DNA of 64,000 nt from Collinsella aerofaciens. Its GTDB lineage: Bacteria > Actinomycetota > Coriobacteriia > Coriobacteriales > Coriobacteriaceae. The position numbers were made by a program, and so were the translations under genes. The first letter of the stretch is position 1. Each line of letters starts with the position of its first letter. The stretch spans positions 1 through 64,000 of the forward strand of contig NZ_JADPCJ010000005.1 in NCBI RefSeq assembly GCF_015670795.1, given 5' to 3'. This document shows positions 24,448-33,270 of the stretch, one piece after another. The notes below the pieces were generated by a model. It saw nothing but the letters and a program-made list of their open reading frames with translations, was not told the DNA's origin and did not search any database.

Positions 24448-26031
24448 TTACAGCTCGTAGAGCGTGGTGAACTTGTCCTGCAGGTAGCTGCAGTAGTAGC
24501 GGGCATCGAACGCCATGCCGCACGCGCCCTTGATGAGCTCCGGCGCGTCCTTGGCGCGGCCCCACTGCCAAATGTGCTCGCCCAGCCAGGCGCGGACGGG
24601 TGTCAGGTCGCCGCTCGCACAGGCGCCGGTAAGGTCGACGCCGTCGCGGCACATGGCCGGCACAAACATGGCGTCGTAGGCGCTGCCCAGTGCATAGGTG
24701 GGGAAGTAGCCAAACGAGCCGCCGCTCCAGTGCGTATCCTGCAGGCACCCGTGCGTGTCGTCGGAAACGGGAATGCCCAGGTACTCGTCCATAAAGCGAT
24801 TCCAAAGCGCGGGGATATCCTTGGCCATGGCCTCGCCGGCAAACAGCATGCGCTCGATCTGGTAGCGCACCATAACGTGCAGCGGATAGGTGAGCTCATC
24901 GGCCTCGGTGCGGATCAACGACGGCTGCGCGATGTTCACGGCGCGGTAGAGCGTGTCCTCGTCGACGTCGCCGTAGACCTCGGGTGCGTGGCGGCGCAGC
25001 ACCTCGAGCAACGGTCCCATAAAGGCGCGGCTGCGACCCACGGTGTTCTCGAAAAAGCGGCTCTGGCTCTCGTGGATGCCCATGGAGGTGCCACCCTCAA
25101 GACAGGTGCGCGCATAGGCAGGATTGACGCCCAGCTCGTACATGGCGTGTCCCGCCTCGTGGATGATGCTGTAGACGTTGGAGATGCAATCGTCCTCGTA
25201 GATGTGTGTCGCGATGCGCGCGTCACCCACGGCAAAGCCCTCGCTAAACGGGTGCTCGGTAAAGGCAAGCGTGGTGTCGTCCAGGTTCAGGCCGACAAGC
25301 TTCATAAGGTCGAAGCTCATGGCGCGCTGGGCGGCCTCGGGCACGCGGGCGTGCAAAAAGTCGGCATCGGGCTGCTGGCTGCGCTCGCCGATGGCGTGCA
25401 CGAGCGGCACGACCGTCGCCTTGACCTCATCGCAAAACGCATCGAAGCTCTTGGCGGAAAGGCCGCGCTCGTACTGGTCGAGCCAAACATCGTATGGGTC
25501 GCGCTTGGGGTCCATAAGTTCGGCCTGATGCTTAAGTTGGGCGACGATCCTATCCACATAGGGCTCAAAGCTCGCCCAGTCATTAGCCGTCTTGGCCTTG
25601 TGCCACACGGCATCGGCCTCGCAGGTGAGCCTGGTCCAGGCCTCGGCCTCCTCGGTGGGGATGACGCTTGCCTCGCGCTGGTCGCGACCGAGCACACGGA
25701 TCTCGTCGAGCAGCTGCGGGTCGTCAATTTTGCCGCCGGCGACGGTCTCGCGCGCTAACGAGCGTACGAGCTCAACGGATTTCTCGCTGGTCAGCAGCTT
25801 GTGATGCTCACCGGCAAGCGTGCCCATGGCGTCGGCACGGGCGGCAGCACCATTGGCAGGGGCAATCGTCGCGCCGTCGAACTCGGCAATCTTGAGCAGG
25901 TACTCACGAGTCCACAGCTTGCCCTCGAGTTTGCGGAACTTTTTGACGGCCTTGTCGACTTTAGCGGCCTTGACGCCCTTGGCGGCCTTTGCCACGGCGG
26001 CCTTGGCCTTCTTATCGAGTTTCTTTCCCAT
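24448..26031 (-). CDS. M32-family carboxypeptidase
   Basis: A 527-aa cytosolic zinc metallocarboxypeptidase (Taq/Pfu type). The HEAGH motif lies around residues 290-294 and the downstream Glu in the GIHESQSRFFEN segment, both family hallmarks. The first 35 residues are Lys/Ala-rich (KKLDKKAKAAVAKAAKG), an extension not found in most members. The rest matches family length (about 500 aa). ATG at 26029-26031 has AAGGA about 7 nt upstream. It is monocistronic and convergent to glmM. Confidence 0.93.
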   Translation of the reverse strand: MGKKLDKKAKAAVAKAAKGVKAAKVDKAVKKFRKLEGKLWTREYLLKIAEFDGATIAPANGAAARADAMGTLAGEHHKLLTSEKSVELVRSLARETVAGGKIDDPQLLDEIRVLGRDQREASVIPTEEAEAWTRLTCEADAVWHKAKTANDWASFEPYVDRIVAQLKHQAELMDPKRDPYDVWLDQYERGLSAKSFDAFCDEVKATVVPLVHAIGERSQQPDADFLHARVPEAAQRAMSFDLMKLVGLNLDDTTLAFTEHPFSEGFAVGDARIATHIYEDDCISNVYSIIHEAGHAMYELGVNPAYARTCLEGGTSMGIHESQSRFFENTVGRSRAFMGPLLEVLRRHAPEVYGDVDEDTLYRAVNIAQPSLIRTEADELTYPLHVMVRYQIERMLFAGEAMAKDIPALWNRFMDEYLGIPVSDDTHGCLQDTHWSGGSFGYFPTYALGSAYDAMFVPAMCRDGVDLTGACASGDLTPVRAWLGEHIWQWGRAKDAPELIKGACGMAFDARYYCSYLQDKFTTLYEL

Positions 26032-26164
26032 ACCGTATCCTTAATCTCGCAGGCCGAGCACCGCAGGCGGATGCACGGCCACTTTTCACAGCTACTTGCC
26101 TTGTACCCAGCGCGAACAAAACGGAACGCGGCGATGCGCTCGCGAAATGTGTTATCCTATAGCC

Positions 26165-26450
26165 CAATGCGTTGACGGAGAGGGTTTTGCCCGCCGCGTC
26201 GCCGGCAAGAGAGGGAAGGTCATGGGCTGCAAGCCTTCCTGCGGTGGCAAGGGCCAAGCGTTCACTCCCGAGCAGCGACCTCAACGGGCACGCGGCCAGT
26301 GGCAGCAAAGCCTCAGTAGGGAAGCCGTGAGCCTCGCGACAAGAGGCGCAGAGTGGGCGCGGCGGGCCAGACATCCGCCGGGTCAAACAAGGTGGTACCG
26401 CGGAATTTAACCGTCCTTGGGCAATGCACATGCCCGAGGGCGGTTTTTTG
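26165..26450 (+). ncRNA. T-box riboswitch upstream of pheST
   Basis: The conserved T-box sequence GGTGGTACCGCGG (26391-26403) is followed by a strong terminator, 13-bp arms at 26411-26423 and 26431-26443 with a U6 run. T-box leaders sense uncharged tRNA: the bound tRNA stabilises an antiterminator and allows transcription of the synthetase gene. The downstream gene is pheS, so tRNA-Phe is the expected ligand and UUC the expected specifier codon; a TTC at 26261-26263 is one candidate. The 5' boundary is approximate. A TATCCT box near 26150 may be the -10. Confidence 0.88.
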
Positions 26451-26534
26451 TTACCGAACCGGGCCGCGCATCCGCAGCATCGGGCGGCGTCAGCCGTCCC
26501 GGGGTGCGGATGCGCGAGAGACGAAAGGGAAGAC

Positions 26535-27611
26535 ATGAGTCTGATTGATGATCTGGTCAAACTCGAGGAAGAGGCCAAGGAGCTCGTCACTAGCGCCGAC
26601 GACGCCGCAAAGCTCGAGGCCGCGCGCGTTGAGCTGCTCGGCCGCAAGGGCCGCATCACCGGCCTGATGCGCATGATGGGCAAGCTCGCCCCCGAGGACC
26701 GTCCCGTGATGGGCAAGCGCGCCAACGAGATGCGCCAGCTGATCGAGGGCATGCTCGACGAGCGCACCACCGAGATGAAGGCCGCCGCCCTCAAGCATGC
26801 ACTCGAGCACGAGGCCGTCGACATCACGCTGCCGGGCATCCGTCCGCAGATCGGTCACCAGCACCTGATCAAGCAGATCATCGAGGAGGCCGAGGATATC
26901 TTCTGCGGTATCGGCTACACCGTCGAGTCCGGCCCCATGGTCGATACCTCCTACTACAACTTCACCGCGCTCAACGCGCCCATGGATCACCCGAGCCGCT
27001 CGGCTCGCGACACGTTCTATGTGGTCGACAACAACCCCGGCAGCGTCGCGCATCCCGAGGCCCACGCTCACGGCGAGTCCGACGTACTGCTGCGCACCCA
27101 GACCTCGGGCGTGCAGATCCACACCATGGAGTCGCAGAAGCCGCCCATCTACATGATCTGCCCGGGCACCGTCTACCGTCCCGACACGGCCGACGCCTGC
27201 CACCTGCCGCAGTTCAACCAGATTGAGGGCCTGGTCGTCGACGAGGGCATCACCTTTGGCGATCTTAAGGGCACGCTCGACTACTTTGTTAAGTGCATGT
27301 TTGGCGAGGACCGCAAGACGCGCTACCGCCCGCATTTCTTCCCCTTCACCGAGCCTTCTTGCGAGGTGGACGTGAGCTGCCACGTCTGCGGCGGCAAGGG
27401 CTGCAACTTCTGCAAGCACAGCGGCTGGATCGAGATCTTGGGCTGCGGCATGGTCGACCCCAACGTCCTGATCAACTGCGGCATCGACCCCGAGAAGTAC
27501 ACCGGCTTCGCCTTTGGTATTGGCGCCGAGCGCGTCGCGGCACTGCGCTACGACCTGCCCGACCTCAGAACGCTCATGACGGGCGATATGCGCTTCTTGA
27601 ACCAATTTTAG
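26535..27611 (+). CDS. pheS: Phenylalanyl-tRNA synthetase alpha subunit
   Basis: A 358-aa catalytic subunit of the alpha2-beta2 enzyme that charges tRNA-Phe. The N-terminal coiled coil (about 1-90) is followed by the class II core with motif 2 around PGTVYRPDTADACHLPQFNQ and motif 3 around GFAFGIGAERVAALRY. A Cys-rich insert (CHVCGGKGCNFC) lies between them, as in many PheS proteins. ATG 26535 was chosen because AAAGGGAAG precedes it; the longer ORF runs into the T-box terminator. It is under T-box control and forms an operon with pheT. Confidence 0.96.
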   Translation: MSLIDDLVKLEEEAKELVTSADDAAKLEAARVELLGRKGRITGLMRMMGKLAPEDRPVMGKRANEMRQLIEGMLDERTTEMKAAALKHALEHEAVDITLPGIRPQIGHQHLIKQIIEEAEDIFCGIGYTVESGPMVDTSYYNFTALNAPMDHPSRSARDTFYVVDNNPGSVAHPEAHAHGESDVLLRTQTSGVQIHTMESQKPPIYMICPGTVYRPDTADACHLPQFNQIEGLVVDEGITFGDLKGTLDYFVKCMFGEDRKTRYRPHFFPFTEPSCEVDVSCHVCGGKGCNFCKHSGWIEILGCGMVDPNVLINCGIDPEKYTGFAFGIGAERVAALRYDLPDLRTLMTGDMRFLNQF

Positions 27612-27617
27612 GCTTGC

Positions 27618-27704
27618 CCAGGCACCCCATCTTGGCGTTCAAACCGTCGCTCGCGTACCTTTAGTACGCGTCGCTCCTCTTTCACGCCAACCTGGGGCAC
27701 CTGG
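27618..27704. repeat. Large inverted repeat between pheS and pheT
   Basis: Arms of 21 bp (27618-27638 and 27684-27704; 17 of 21 pair) enclose a second, perfect 7-bp hairpin, CGCGTAC (27652-27658) and GTACGCG (27664-27670), with loop CTTTA. There is no T-run, so it is not an ordinary terminator. In the mRNA it could set the pheS:pheT ratio or protect an end. Confidence 0.55.
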
Positions 27705-27774
27705 ACAACCCTAAGGCGAACGTCTTCATTTGATATTTCCTCCCTATGCGGAGATTAAGAACTAGGAGAGCTAC

Positions 27775-30228
27775 ATGCGCGTTTCTTACGACTGGCTCAA
27801 GACCATGATCGATATTCCGGAGGATCCCAAGACCCTTTCGGACGAATATATCCGTACCGGCACCGAGGTCGAGGCGATCGACACCGTGGGCGAGTCCTTC
27901 GACCACGTGGTGACCGCTAAGGTGCTCACCAAGACCCCGCACCCCGATAGCGACCACATGTATGTGTGCTCGGTCGACGTGGGCGACAAGAACCTCGACC
28001 CCGACGGCAATCCCGCTCCGCTGCAGATCGTCTGCGGCGCGCAGAACTTTGAGGCCGGCGACCACATCGTCACGGCCATGATCGGCGCCGTGCTTCCCGG
28101 CGACGTCAAGATCAAGAAGAGCAAGCTTCGCGGCGTCGTGTCCATGGGCATGAACTGCTCCGCGCGCGAGCTCGGCCTGGGTGGCGACCACTCCGGCATT
28201 ATGATCCTGCCCGAGGATACGCCCTGCGGCATGCCGTTTGCCGAGTACGTGGGCTCGAGCGACACCGTGCTCGACTGCGAGATCACGCCCAACCGCCCCG
28301 ACTGCCTGTCCATGATCGGCATGGCTCGCGAGACCGGCGCCATCTTCGACCGCGATTTCCACGTTGAGCTGCCCGCCATTAAGGCCGAGGCCGGCCGCGC
28401 GACCGACGACGAGCTTTCCGTCGAGATCGCTGACGAGGGCCTGTGCGACCGCTACGTTGCCCGCATCGTGCGCAACGTCAAGGTCGGCCCGTCGCCCGAC
28501 TGGATGGTCAAGCGCCTTAACGCCTTGGGCGTGCGCCCGCACAACAACATCGTCGACATCACCAACTATGTGATGATGCTCACCGGTCAGCCGCTGCACG
28601 CCTTTGACCTGGACACCTTTGCCGAGCGCGATGGCCACCGTCGTGTGGTGGTTCGCGCCGCCCAGCAGGACGAGAAGTTCACGACGCTCGACGGCGAGGA
28701 GCGCGTGCTCGACGCCGGTATGGGCCTCATCACCGACGGCGAGCGTCCCGTGGCGCTGGCCGGCGTAATGGGCGGCATGGATTCCGAGATCGAGGACGAC
28801 ACCGTCGACGTGATGGTCGAGAGCGCCTGCTTCAACGCCGGTCGCACCTCGCACACCAGCCGCGATCTGTCGCTGATCTCCGACGCCTCCATTCGCTTTG
28901 AGCGCCAGGTCGACGAGACCGGCTGCGTGGATGTCGCCAACGTTACCTGCGCGCTGATCGAGGAGATCGCCGGCGGCGAGGTTGCTCCCGGCTATGTGGA
29001 CGTGTTCCCCGCGCCCAAGACCATCGACAGCATTAAGCTGCGCCTGGCCCGCGTGCGTGCCATCTGCGGTGCCGACATCGAGCCCGACTTTATCGAGCGT
29101 TCGCTCACCCGCCTGGGCTGCACCGTCGAGCGCGACGGCGAGGACTTTATGGTCACGCCGCCGAGCTTCCGTCCCGACCTGCCGCGTGAGATCGACCTGA
29201 TCGAGGAGGTCCTGCGCCTATGGGGCATGGGCCGCGTTACGGCGACCATCCCGGCTGCCAAGAACCACATCGGCGGCCTGACCCGCGAGCAGAAGCTCAC
29301 CCGTAAGGTCGGCGAGATCCTGCGCGCCTGCGGCCTCAACGAGACCACGACCTTTGGCTTTGCCGCCCCGGGCGACCTGGAGAAGATTGGTATGTCCACC
29401 GAGGGCCGCGGCTGCCCCGTGGTTCTCATGAACCCGCTGGTGGCCGAGCAGACCGAGATGCGCCGCTCGCTGCTGCCGGGTCTGCTGCAGTCTGTGGCCT
29501 ACAACGAGGCCCACGGCACGCCCAACGTGCACCTGTACGAGGTCGGCAGCCTGTTCCATGGCCGCGAGAACGCCAGCCTGCCCAAGGAGACCAAGTCCGT
29601 GGCGGGCGTGCTCTCGGGCCAGTGGAGCGAGCAGTCCTGGAACATGAAGTACCGTAAGCTGCGCTTCTTCTTTGGCAAGGGCATTGTCGAGGAGCTGCTT
29701 GCTCAGCTGCGCATCGAGAAGGTTCGCTTCCGTCCCGTCGAGGGCGAGGGCTATGCCTTCTTGCAGCCGGGTCGCGCCGCCGAGGTTCTGTCCGGCGGTA
29801 CCGTGCTGGGCTGGGTTGGCGAGATTCACCCCGAGGCGCGCGAGGCTATGGGCATTGACGAGGTTGTCGTTGCCTTTGAGCTCGACCTGGACAAGCTGAT
29901 CAAGGGCGCCCGCAACCAGGAGAACTACCGTGAGTTCTCGCAGTACCCGGCCGTTGAGCACGACCTTGCTATCGTGGTCGACAACACTGTGACCTGCGAG
30001 GATCTTGAGCGCCGTATTACCAGCGCCGGAGGCAAGCTGCTCGAGGATGTGCGTCTGTTCGACGTCTACCGCGATCCCATCCGCATCGGAGCGGGCAAGA
30101 AGTCCATGGCCTTTGCGCTTACGTATCGCTCCGACGACCACACGCTTACCAGCGAAGAGGTCGAAAAGGCGCACCAGAAGATCGTTACCAAGGTGTGCAA
30201 GGGCGTAAACGGCGAGGTCCGCGGCTAG
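27775..30228 (+). CDS. pheT: Phenylalanyl-tRNA synthetase beta subunit
   Basis: An 817-aa partner of PheS with the full domain set: an N-terminal tRNA-binding (EMAP-like) domain with CGAQNFEAGD, the B3/B4 editing domain (RPDCLSMIGMARE then NNIVDITNY and HAFD), a B5 DNA-binding-like domain, a degenerate class II core, and a C-terminal ferredoxin-like anticodon-binding domain (FSQYPAVEHDLA). Length is typical for bacterial PheT. The start has TAGGAG about 7 nt upstream. It lies 163 bp after pheS, separated by the inverted repeat at 27618-27704. Confidence 0.96.
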   Translation: MRVSYDWLKTMIDIPEDPKTLSDEYIRTGTEVEAIDTVGESFDHVVTAKVLTKTPHPDSDHMYVCSVDVGDKNLDPDGNPAPLQIVCGAQNFEAGDHIVTAMIGAVLPGDVKIKKSKLRGVVSMGMNCSARELGLGGDHSGIMILPEDTPCGMPFAEYVGSSDTVLDCEITPNRPDCLSMIGMARETGAIFDRDFHVELPAIKAEAGRATDDELSVEIADEGLCDRYVARIVRNVKVGPSPDWMVKRLNALGVRPHNNIVDITNYVMMLTGQPLHAFDLDTFAERDGHRRVVVRAAQQDEKFTTLDGEERVLDAGMGLITDGERPVALAGVMGGMDSEIEDDTVDVMVESACFNAGRTSHTSRDLSLISDASIRFERQVDETGCVDVANVTCALIEEIAGGEVAPGYVDVFPAPKTIDSIKLRLARVRAICGADIEPDFIERSLTRLGCTVERDGEDFMVTPPSFRPDLPREIDLIEEVLRLWGMGRVTATIPAAKNHIGGLTREQKLTRKVGEILRACGLNETTTFGFAAPGDLEKIGMSTEGRGCPVVLMNPLVAEQTEMRRSLLPGLLQSVAYNEAHGTPNVHLYEVGSLFHGRENASLPKETKSVAGVLSGQWSEQSWNMKYRKLRFFFGKGIVEELLAQLRIEKVRFRPVEGEGYAFLQPGRAAEVLSGGTVLGWVGEIHPEAREAMGIDEVVVAFELDLDKLIKGARNQENYREFSQYPAVEHDLAIVVDNTVTCEDLERRITSAGGKLLEDVRLFDVYRDPIRIGAGKKSMAFALTYRSDDHTLTSEEVEKAHQKIVTKVCKGVNGEVRG

Positions 30229-30349
30229 GTCCTGCGCCGGATATAGGCCAGCGTCGGCTGCCGTCGAGTCTTACGTGACTGCTGTTTTCGGTATAAGGCA
30301 CCGTTGAGCCTGCATATATGACACGCGCATTACATAACGGCGTGCTGCT

Positions 30350-30378
30350 TTGTCGGCAGTGCGCCGTTTTGCTATGAT
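30350..30378 (+). promoter_or_regulatory. Promoter of the ECF metal importer operon
   Basis: TTGTCG (30350-30355) and TATGAT (30373-30378) are 17 bp apart. The predicted start point falls at about 30385, immediately before or inside the palindrome at 30389-30416. Confidence 0.65.
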
Positions 30379-30388
30379 AGCCCGCGGC

Positions 30389-30416
30389 GTGTTACGAATC
30401 TGACATTACGTAACAC
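30389..30416 (+). promoter_or_regulatory. NikR-like operator palindrome
   Basis: GTGTTAC (30389-30395) and GTAACAC (30410-30416) form a perfect inverted repeat with a 14-bp spacer; one further base pair extends each arm inward. From memory this matches the GTGTTAC-N13/14-GTAACAC form reported for a class of NikR nickel repressor sites. Its position at the start point fits repression of the importer by excess metal. No nikR gene is in the window. Confidence 0.55.
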
Positions 30417-30473
30417 TGGAAAGGTGATTCAAGCGGCGTTGCAATTCCGTGCGCCGATAACCGGGAGGCGTAC

Positions 30474-31559
30474 ATGCACATTCCAGATAATTATCTGTCC
30501 CCGCAGACCGATGCCGTCATGGCGGTGGCAATGGTGCCCGTCTGGGTTCACTGTATCAAGAAGGTGCGCGCCACGCTCGATCGCGAGCACATGGCTTTCC
30601 TGGGCATCTGCGCCGCATTTTCCTTCTTGCTTATGATGTTCAACGTGCCGCTGCCCGGCGGCACCACTGGCCACGCCGTTGGTGGCGCACTCATCGCGCT
30701 GCTGCTGGGCCCCGAGGCCGCGGCTATCGCGGTTTCGGTCGCGCTGGCGCTGCAAGCGCTGCTGTTTGGCGACGGCGGCATCCTGTCCTTTGGCGCTAAC
30801 TGCTTTAACATGGCCTTCGTGTTGCCGTTTGCCGCAGCCATCGTGTTCCGCGCGCTTAACAGCCGTTTGCACGACAAGAGCTGGGGCACCTCGGTTTCGG
30901 CCATCGTAAGCGGCTGGGTCGGCCTGTGCCTGGCGGCCCTGTGCGCAGCAATCGAGTTTGGTATTCAGCCGATGCTTTTCACGAATGCTTCGGGCGCTCC
31001 GCTGTACTGCCCCTTCCCGCTGTCCATTGCCATTCCGGCCATGATGATCCCGCATATGTTGGTAGCCGGCGTGGTCGAGGGCGTGGCGACTGCCGCGATC
31101 TACGGCTTTATCAAGAAGACGGCGCCGAGCGTTATCGTCGGCCCCGAAGCCGCCGATGGACAGCTTGCTGCCGAGGGCGCTGCTGCAAAGAAGACCTCGC
31201 TGGTCCCCACGCTCATCTTGGTTGCCGTGCTTGTCGTGGCCACGCCGCTGGGCCTGCTGGCCACGGGTGACGCCTGGGGTGAGTGGGACGCCGAGGGCGC
31301 CGCGACCGCCGTTCAGGAGGCTGGCGACGACAGCCTGCAGGCTTCGGTCGGTCTCGACACCCCGACCTTTGCCGACGCTCTGCCTACGGGTGATTACCTG
31401 CAGGCCTATTCCGAGGAGCAGGGTCTCGGCTTTGCCGGTCAGGCTGCCATGTATATCCTGTCCGGCGTGATTGGCGTGGCGGTGCTCACCATCGCATTCC
31501 GTCTGATCTCGCTGACGGTCAAGGAAAGCGGAGCCCATGGCGATGGTCGAGCTGCCTAG
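30474..31559 (+). CDS. cbiM: ECF transporter substrate-binding membrane protein CbiM/NikM with fused CbiN-like tail
   Basis: A 361-aa membrane protein, the S-component of a cobalt or nickel energy-coupling-factor importer. The N-terminus MHIPDNYLSP is characteristic: after Met1, the His2 region coordinates the metal. Six or seven helices (about 10-215) follow, including the conserved VPLPGGTTGHAVGGAL. A linker leads to a C-terminal pair of helices (about 245-260 and 325-345) resembling CbiN/PDGLE. Cobalt and nickel types cannot be told apart by eye, but the NikR-like operator upstream favours nickel. ATG 30474 has GGGAGG about 5 nt upstream. Its end overlaps cbiQ by 23 bp. Confidence 0.88.
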   Translation: MHIPDNYLSPQTDAVMAVAMVPVWVHCIKKVRATLDREHMAFLGICAAFSFLLMMFNVPLPGGTTGHAVGGALIALLLGPEAAAIAVSVALALQALLFGDGGILSFGANCFNMAFVLPFAAAIVFRALNSRLHDKSWGTSVSAIVSGWVGLCLAALCAAIEFGIQPMLFTNASGAPLYCPFPLSIAIPAMMIPHMLVAGVVEGVATAAIYGFIKKTAPSVIVGPEAADGQLAAEGAAAKKTSLVPTLILVAVLVVATPLGLLATGDAWGEWDAEGAATAVQEAGDDSLQASVGLDTPTFADALPTGDYLQAYSEEQGLGFAGQAAMYILSGVIGVAVLTIAFRLISLTVKESGAHGDGRAA

Positions 31560-32373
31560 CTGGCTTGCGGCCGAGGAGCGATACGAGCCCACGGGCGCTC
31601 GTCATCGCGTGATGCAAAAGAACGTCCTGCACCTGGCGAGCCTGCTTGAGCGGGTTCGCCTGGGTGGAGGCGCGCACGAGGGCGGGTCGATGGTCGACCG
31701 CGCCCTTTCTTGCGTTTCGGCTCCGGTGCGCCTGGTGGGGATATTCGTTTGCGTCCTGTGCGTGTGCCTGACACAAAGCCCGCTGTACCTCATGTTGATG
31801 GCGGCCATTGCGCTGGTGCTCGTTGCCGTGCGTCCCGTACGCGGGCTGCGCGCGACCTTTGTGCCGGCGCTTGGCGCCGCGGGGCTCGCAGTGGTTTTGG
31901 CGCTGCCTGCCCTGCTGCTGGGTGCTTCCGCTACGGGCGCCATGCTCAAGATTGCGCTCAAGACCTTCATTAATGTGTCGCTGGTGCTGGGCGTTTCGTG
32001 GACCCTCACGTGGAGCCGCATATCGGCGGCGCTCAAGATGCTGCATCTACCCGACGAAGTTATCTTTACGTTTGATATGGCGCTCAAGCACATCGAGGTG
32101 CTGGGTCGTACGGCGCACGATCTGTGCGAATCGGTCATGCTGCGCAGCGTTGGCCGTGCGCCCGAGGGATTTTCGCGTACCGATTCGATCGCGGGTATCA
32201 TGGGCATGACCTTTATCAAGGCGATGAAATGCAGCCGCGCGATGGACGAGGCTATGCTTTGCCGCGGCTTTGCCGGTGCGTATCCGGCTCCCGCGCGCGC
32301 CAGGTTTGGCTGGCGCGATGCGGCCTATGCGGCCGGCGTGGCGCTGCTGACAGTGTTGTGCGCCGTGCTGTAG
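31537..32373 (+). CDS. cbiQ: ECF transporter transmembrane coupling protein CbiQ (EcfT)
   Basis: A 278-aa protein that links the metal-binding membrane subunit to the ATPase. It has a cytosolic N-terminus, about four to five membrane helices, and a cytosolic segment with the coupling helices. The two short Arg-containing motifs that dock on the ATPases appear as MLRSVG and MLCRGF, where the family usually has Ala-Arg-Gly; the match is partial. The start overlaps the cbiM end by 23 bp, showing translational coupling. It is followed 28 bp later by cbiO. Confidence 0.86.
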   Translation: MAMVELPSWLAAEERYEPTGARHRVMQKNVLHLASLLERVRLGGGAHEGGSMVDRALSCVSAPVRLVGIFVCVLCVCLTQSPLYLMLMAAIALVLVAVRPVRGLRATFVPALGAAGLAVVLALPALLLGASATGAMLKIALKTFINVSLVLGVSWTLTWSRISAALKMLHLPDEVIFTFDMALKHIEVLGRTAHDLCESVMLRSVGRAPEGFSRTDSIAGIMGMTFIKAMKCSRAMDEAMLCRGFAGAYPAPARARFGWRDAAYAAGVALLTVLCAVL

Positions 32374-32401
32374 GCGCTGCTGGTTCCGACTGGGGATGTA
32401 A

Positions 32402-33190
32402 ATGGGGAAGGGCGACGTTTTGACGATCGATATGAATAGTGCGGCGGGCACGAACGGTGTGGGCGGCGCCGAGGTCGTTCCGCTCATCGAGCTGCGCGAC
32501 GTGGTGTTCTCCTATGCGGGGCATACGGTTGTCGATGGCGTGTCGCTGCAGGTCGATCGTGGTGAACTCGTTGCCCTGCTCGGTCCCAACGGCTGCGGCA
32601 AGACGACGATTATGCGTCTTATTAACGGCCTTGAACTCGCGGACGCAGGGGCATACCTGTTTGACGGGCACGTGGTCGATGCGGCGTATCTGAAGGATTC
32701 TGCTGCTGCTCAGAAGTTCCACCAGCGCGTGGGCTTCGTATTCCAAAACGCCGATGCCCAGCTGTTCTGCGCCACGGTGGGCGAGGAAGTTGCTTTTGGT
32801 CCCGCGCAGATGGGGCTGCCGGCAGACGAGCTCGAGCGCCGCGTGCGCGATGCCATGGGGCTGTTTCAGGTTGCTGACCTTGCCGACGCCTCTCCCTATC
32901 AGCTCTCGGGCGGGCAAAAGAAGCGCGTTGCGCTGGCTGCGGTGGTGTCGATGAACCCGGATATCTTGGTCCTCGACGAGCCTACCAATGGACTCGACGA
33001 GGATTCATGCGACATCGTGGTCAACTTCTTGCTGGCCTACGTCGCGGTGGGTAAGACGGTCTTGATGAGCACGCATCACCAGGATTTGGTGCGACGCCTG
33101 GGTGCCCGTGCAATCTATATCGATCGATATCACCATGTGGTCGAGGCGCCTTCGCCGTCGTATGGAACCGAAAGCGGTGCTACGGACTAG
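32402..33190 (+). CDS. cbiO: ECF transporter ATP-binding protein CbiO
   Basis: A 262-aa ABC ATPase that powers cobalt/nickel uptake. It has Walker A GPNGCGKTT (about 62-70), the Q-loop FVFQNADAQL, the signature LSGGQKKR, Walker B ILVLDEPTNGLD, and the switch His in MSTHH. A 30-residue N-terminal extension rich in Gly/Ala precedes the domain; a later in-frame start cannot be excluded. As the third gene of the cbiMQO operon, it is presumably the only ATPase, so the complex would use an ATPase homodimer. Confidence 0.93.
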   Translation: MGKGDVLTIDMNSAAGTNGVGGAEVVPLIELRDVVFSYAGHTVVDGVSLQVDRGELVALLGPNGCGKTTIMRLINGLELADAGAYLFDGHVVDAAYLKDSAAAQKFHQRVGFVFQNADAQLFCATVGEEVAFGPAQMGLPADELERRVRDAMGLFQVADLADASPYQLSGGQKKRVALAAVVSMNPDILVLDEPTNGLDEDSCDIVVNFLLAYVAVGKTVLMSTHHQDLVRRLGARAIYIDRYHHVVEAPSPSYGTESGATD

Positions 33191-33270
33191 TTGCTGCGTA
33201 GAGCGTGCGTAGCCGCCCGCGCGGCTTTGCCGTGATGGTATAGTTATCCAGGTTTTTTATGGGGGTGGCT

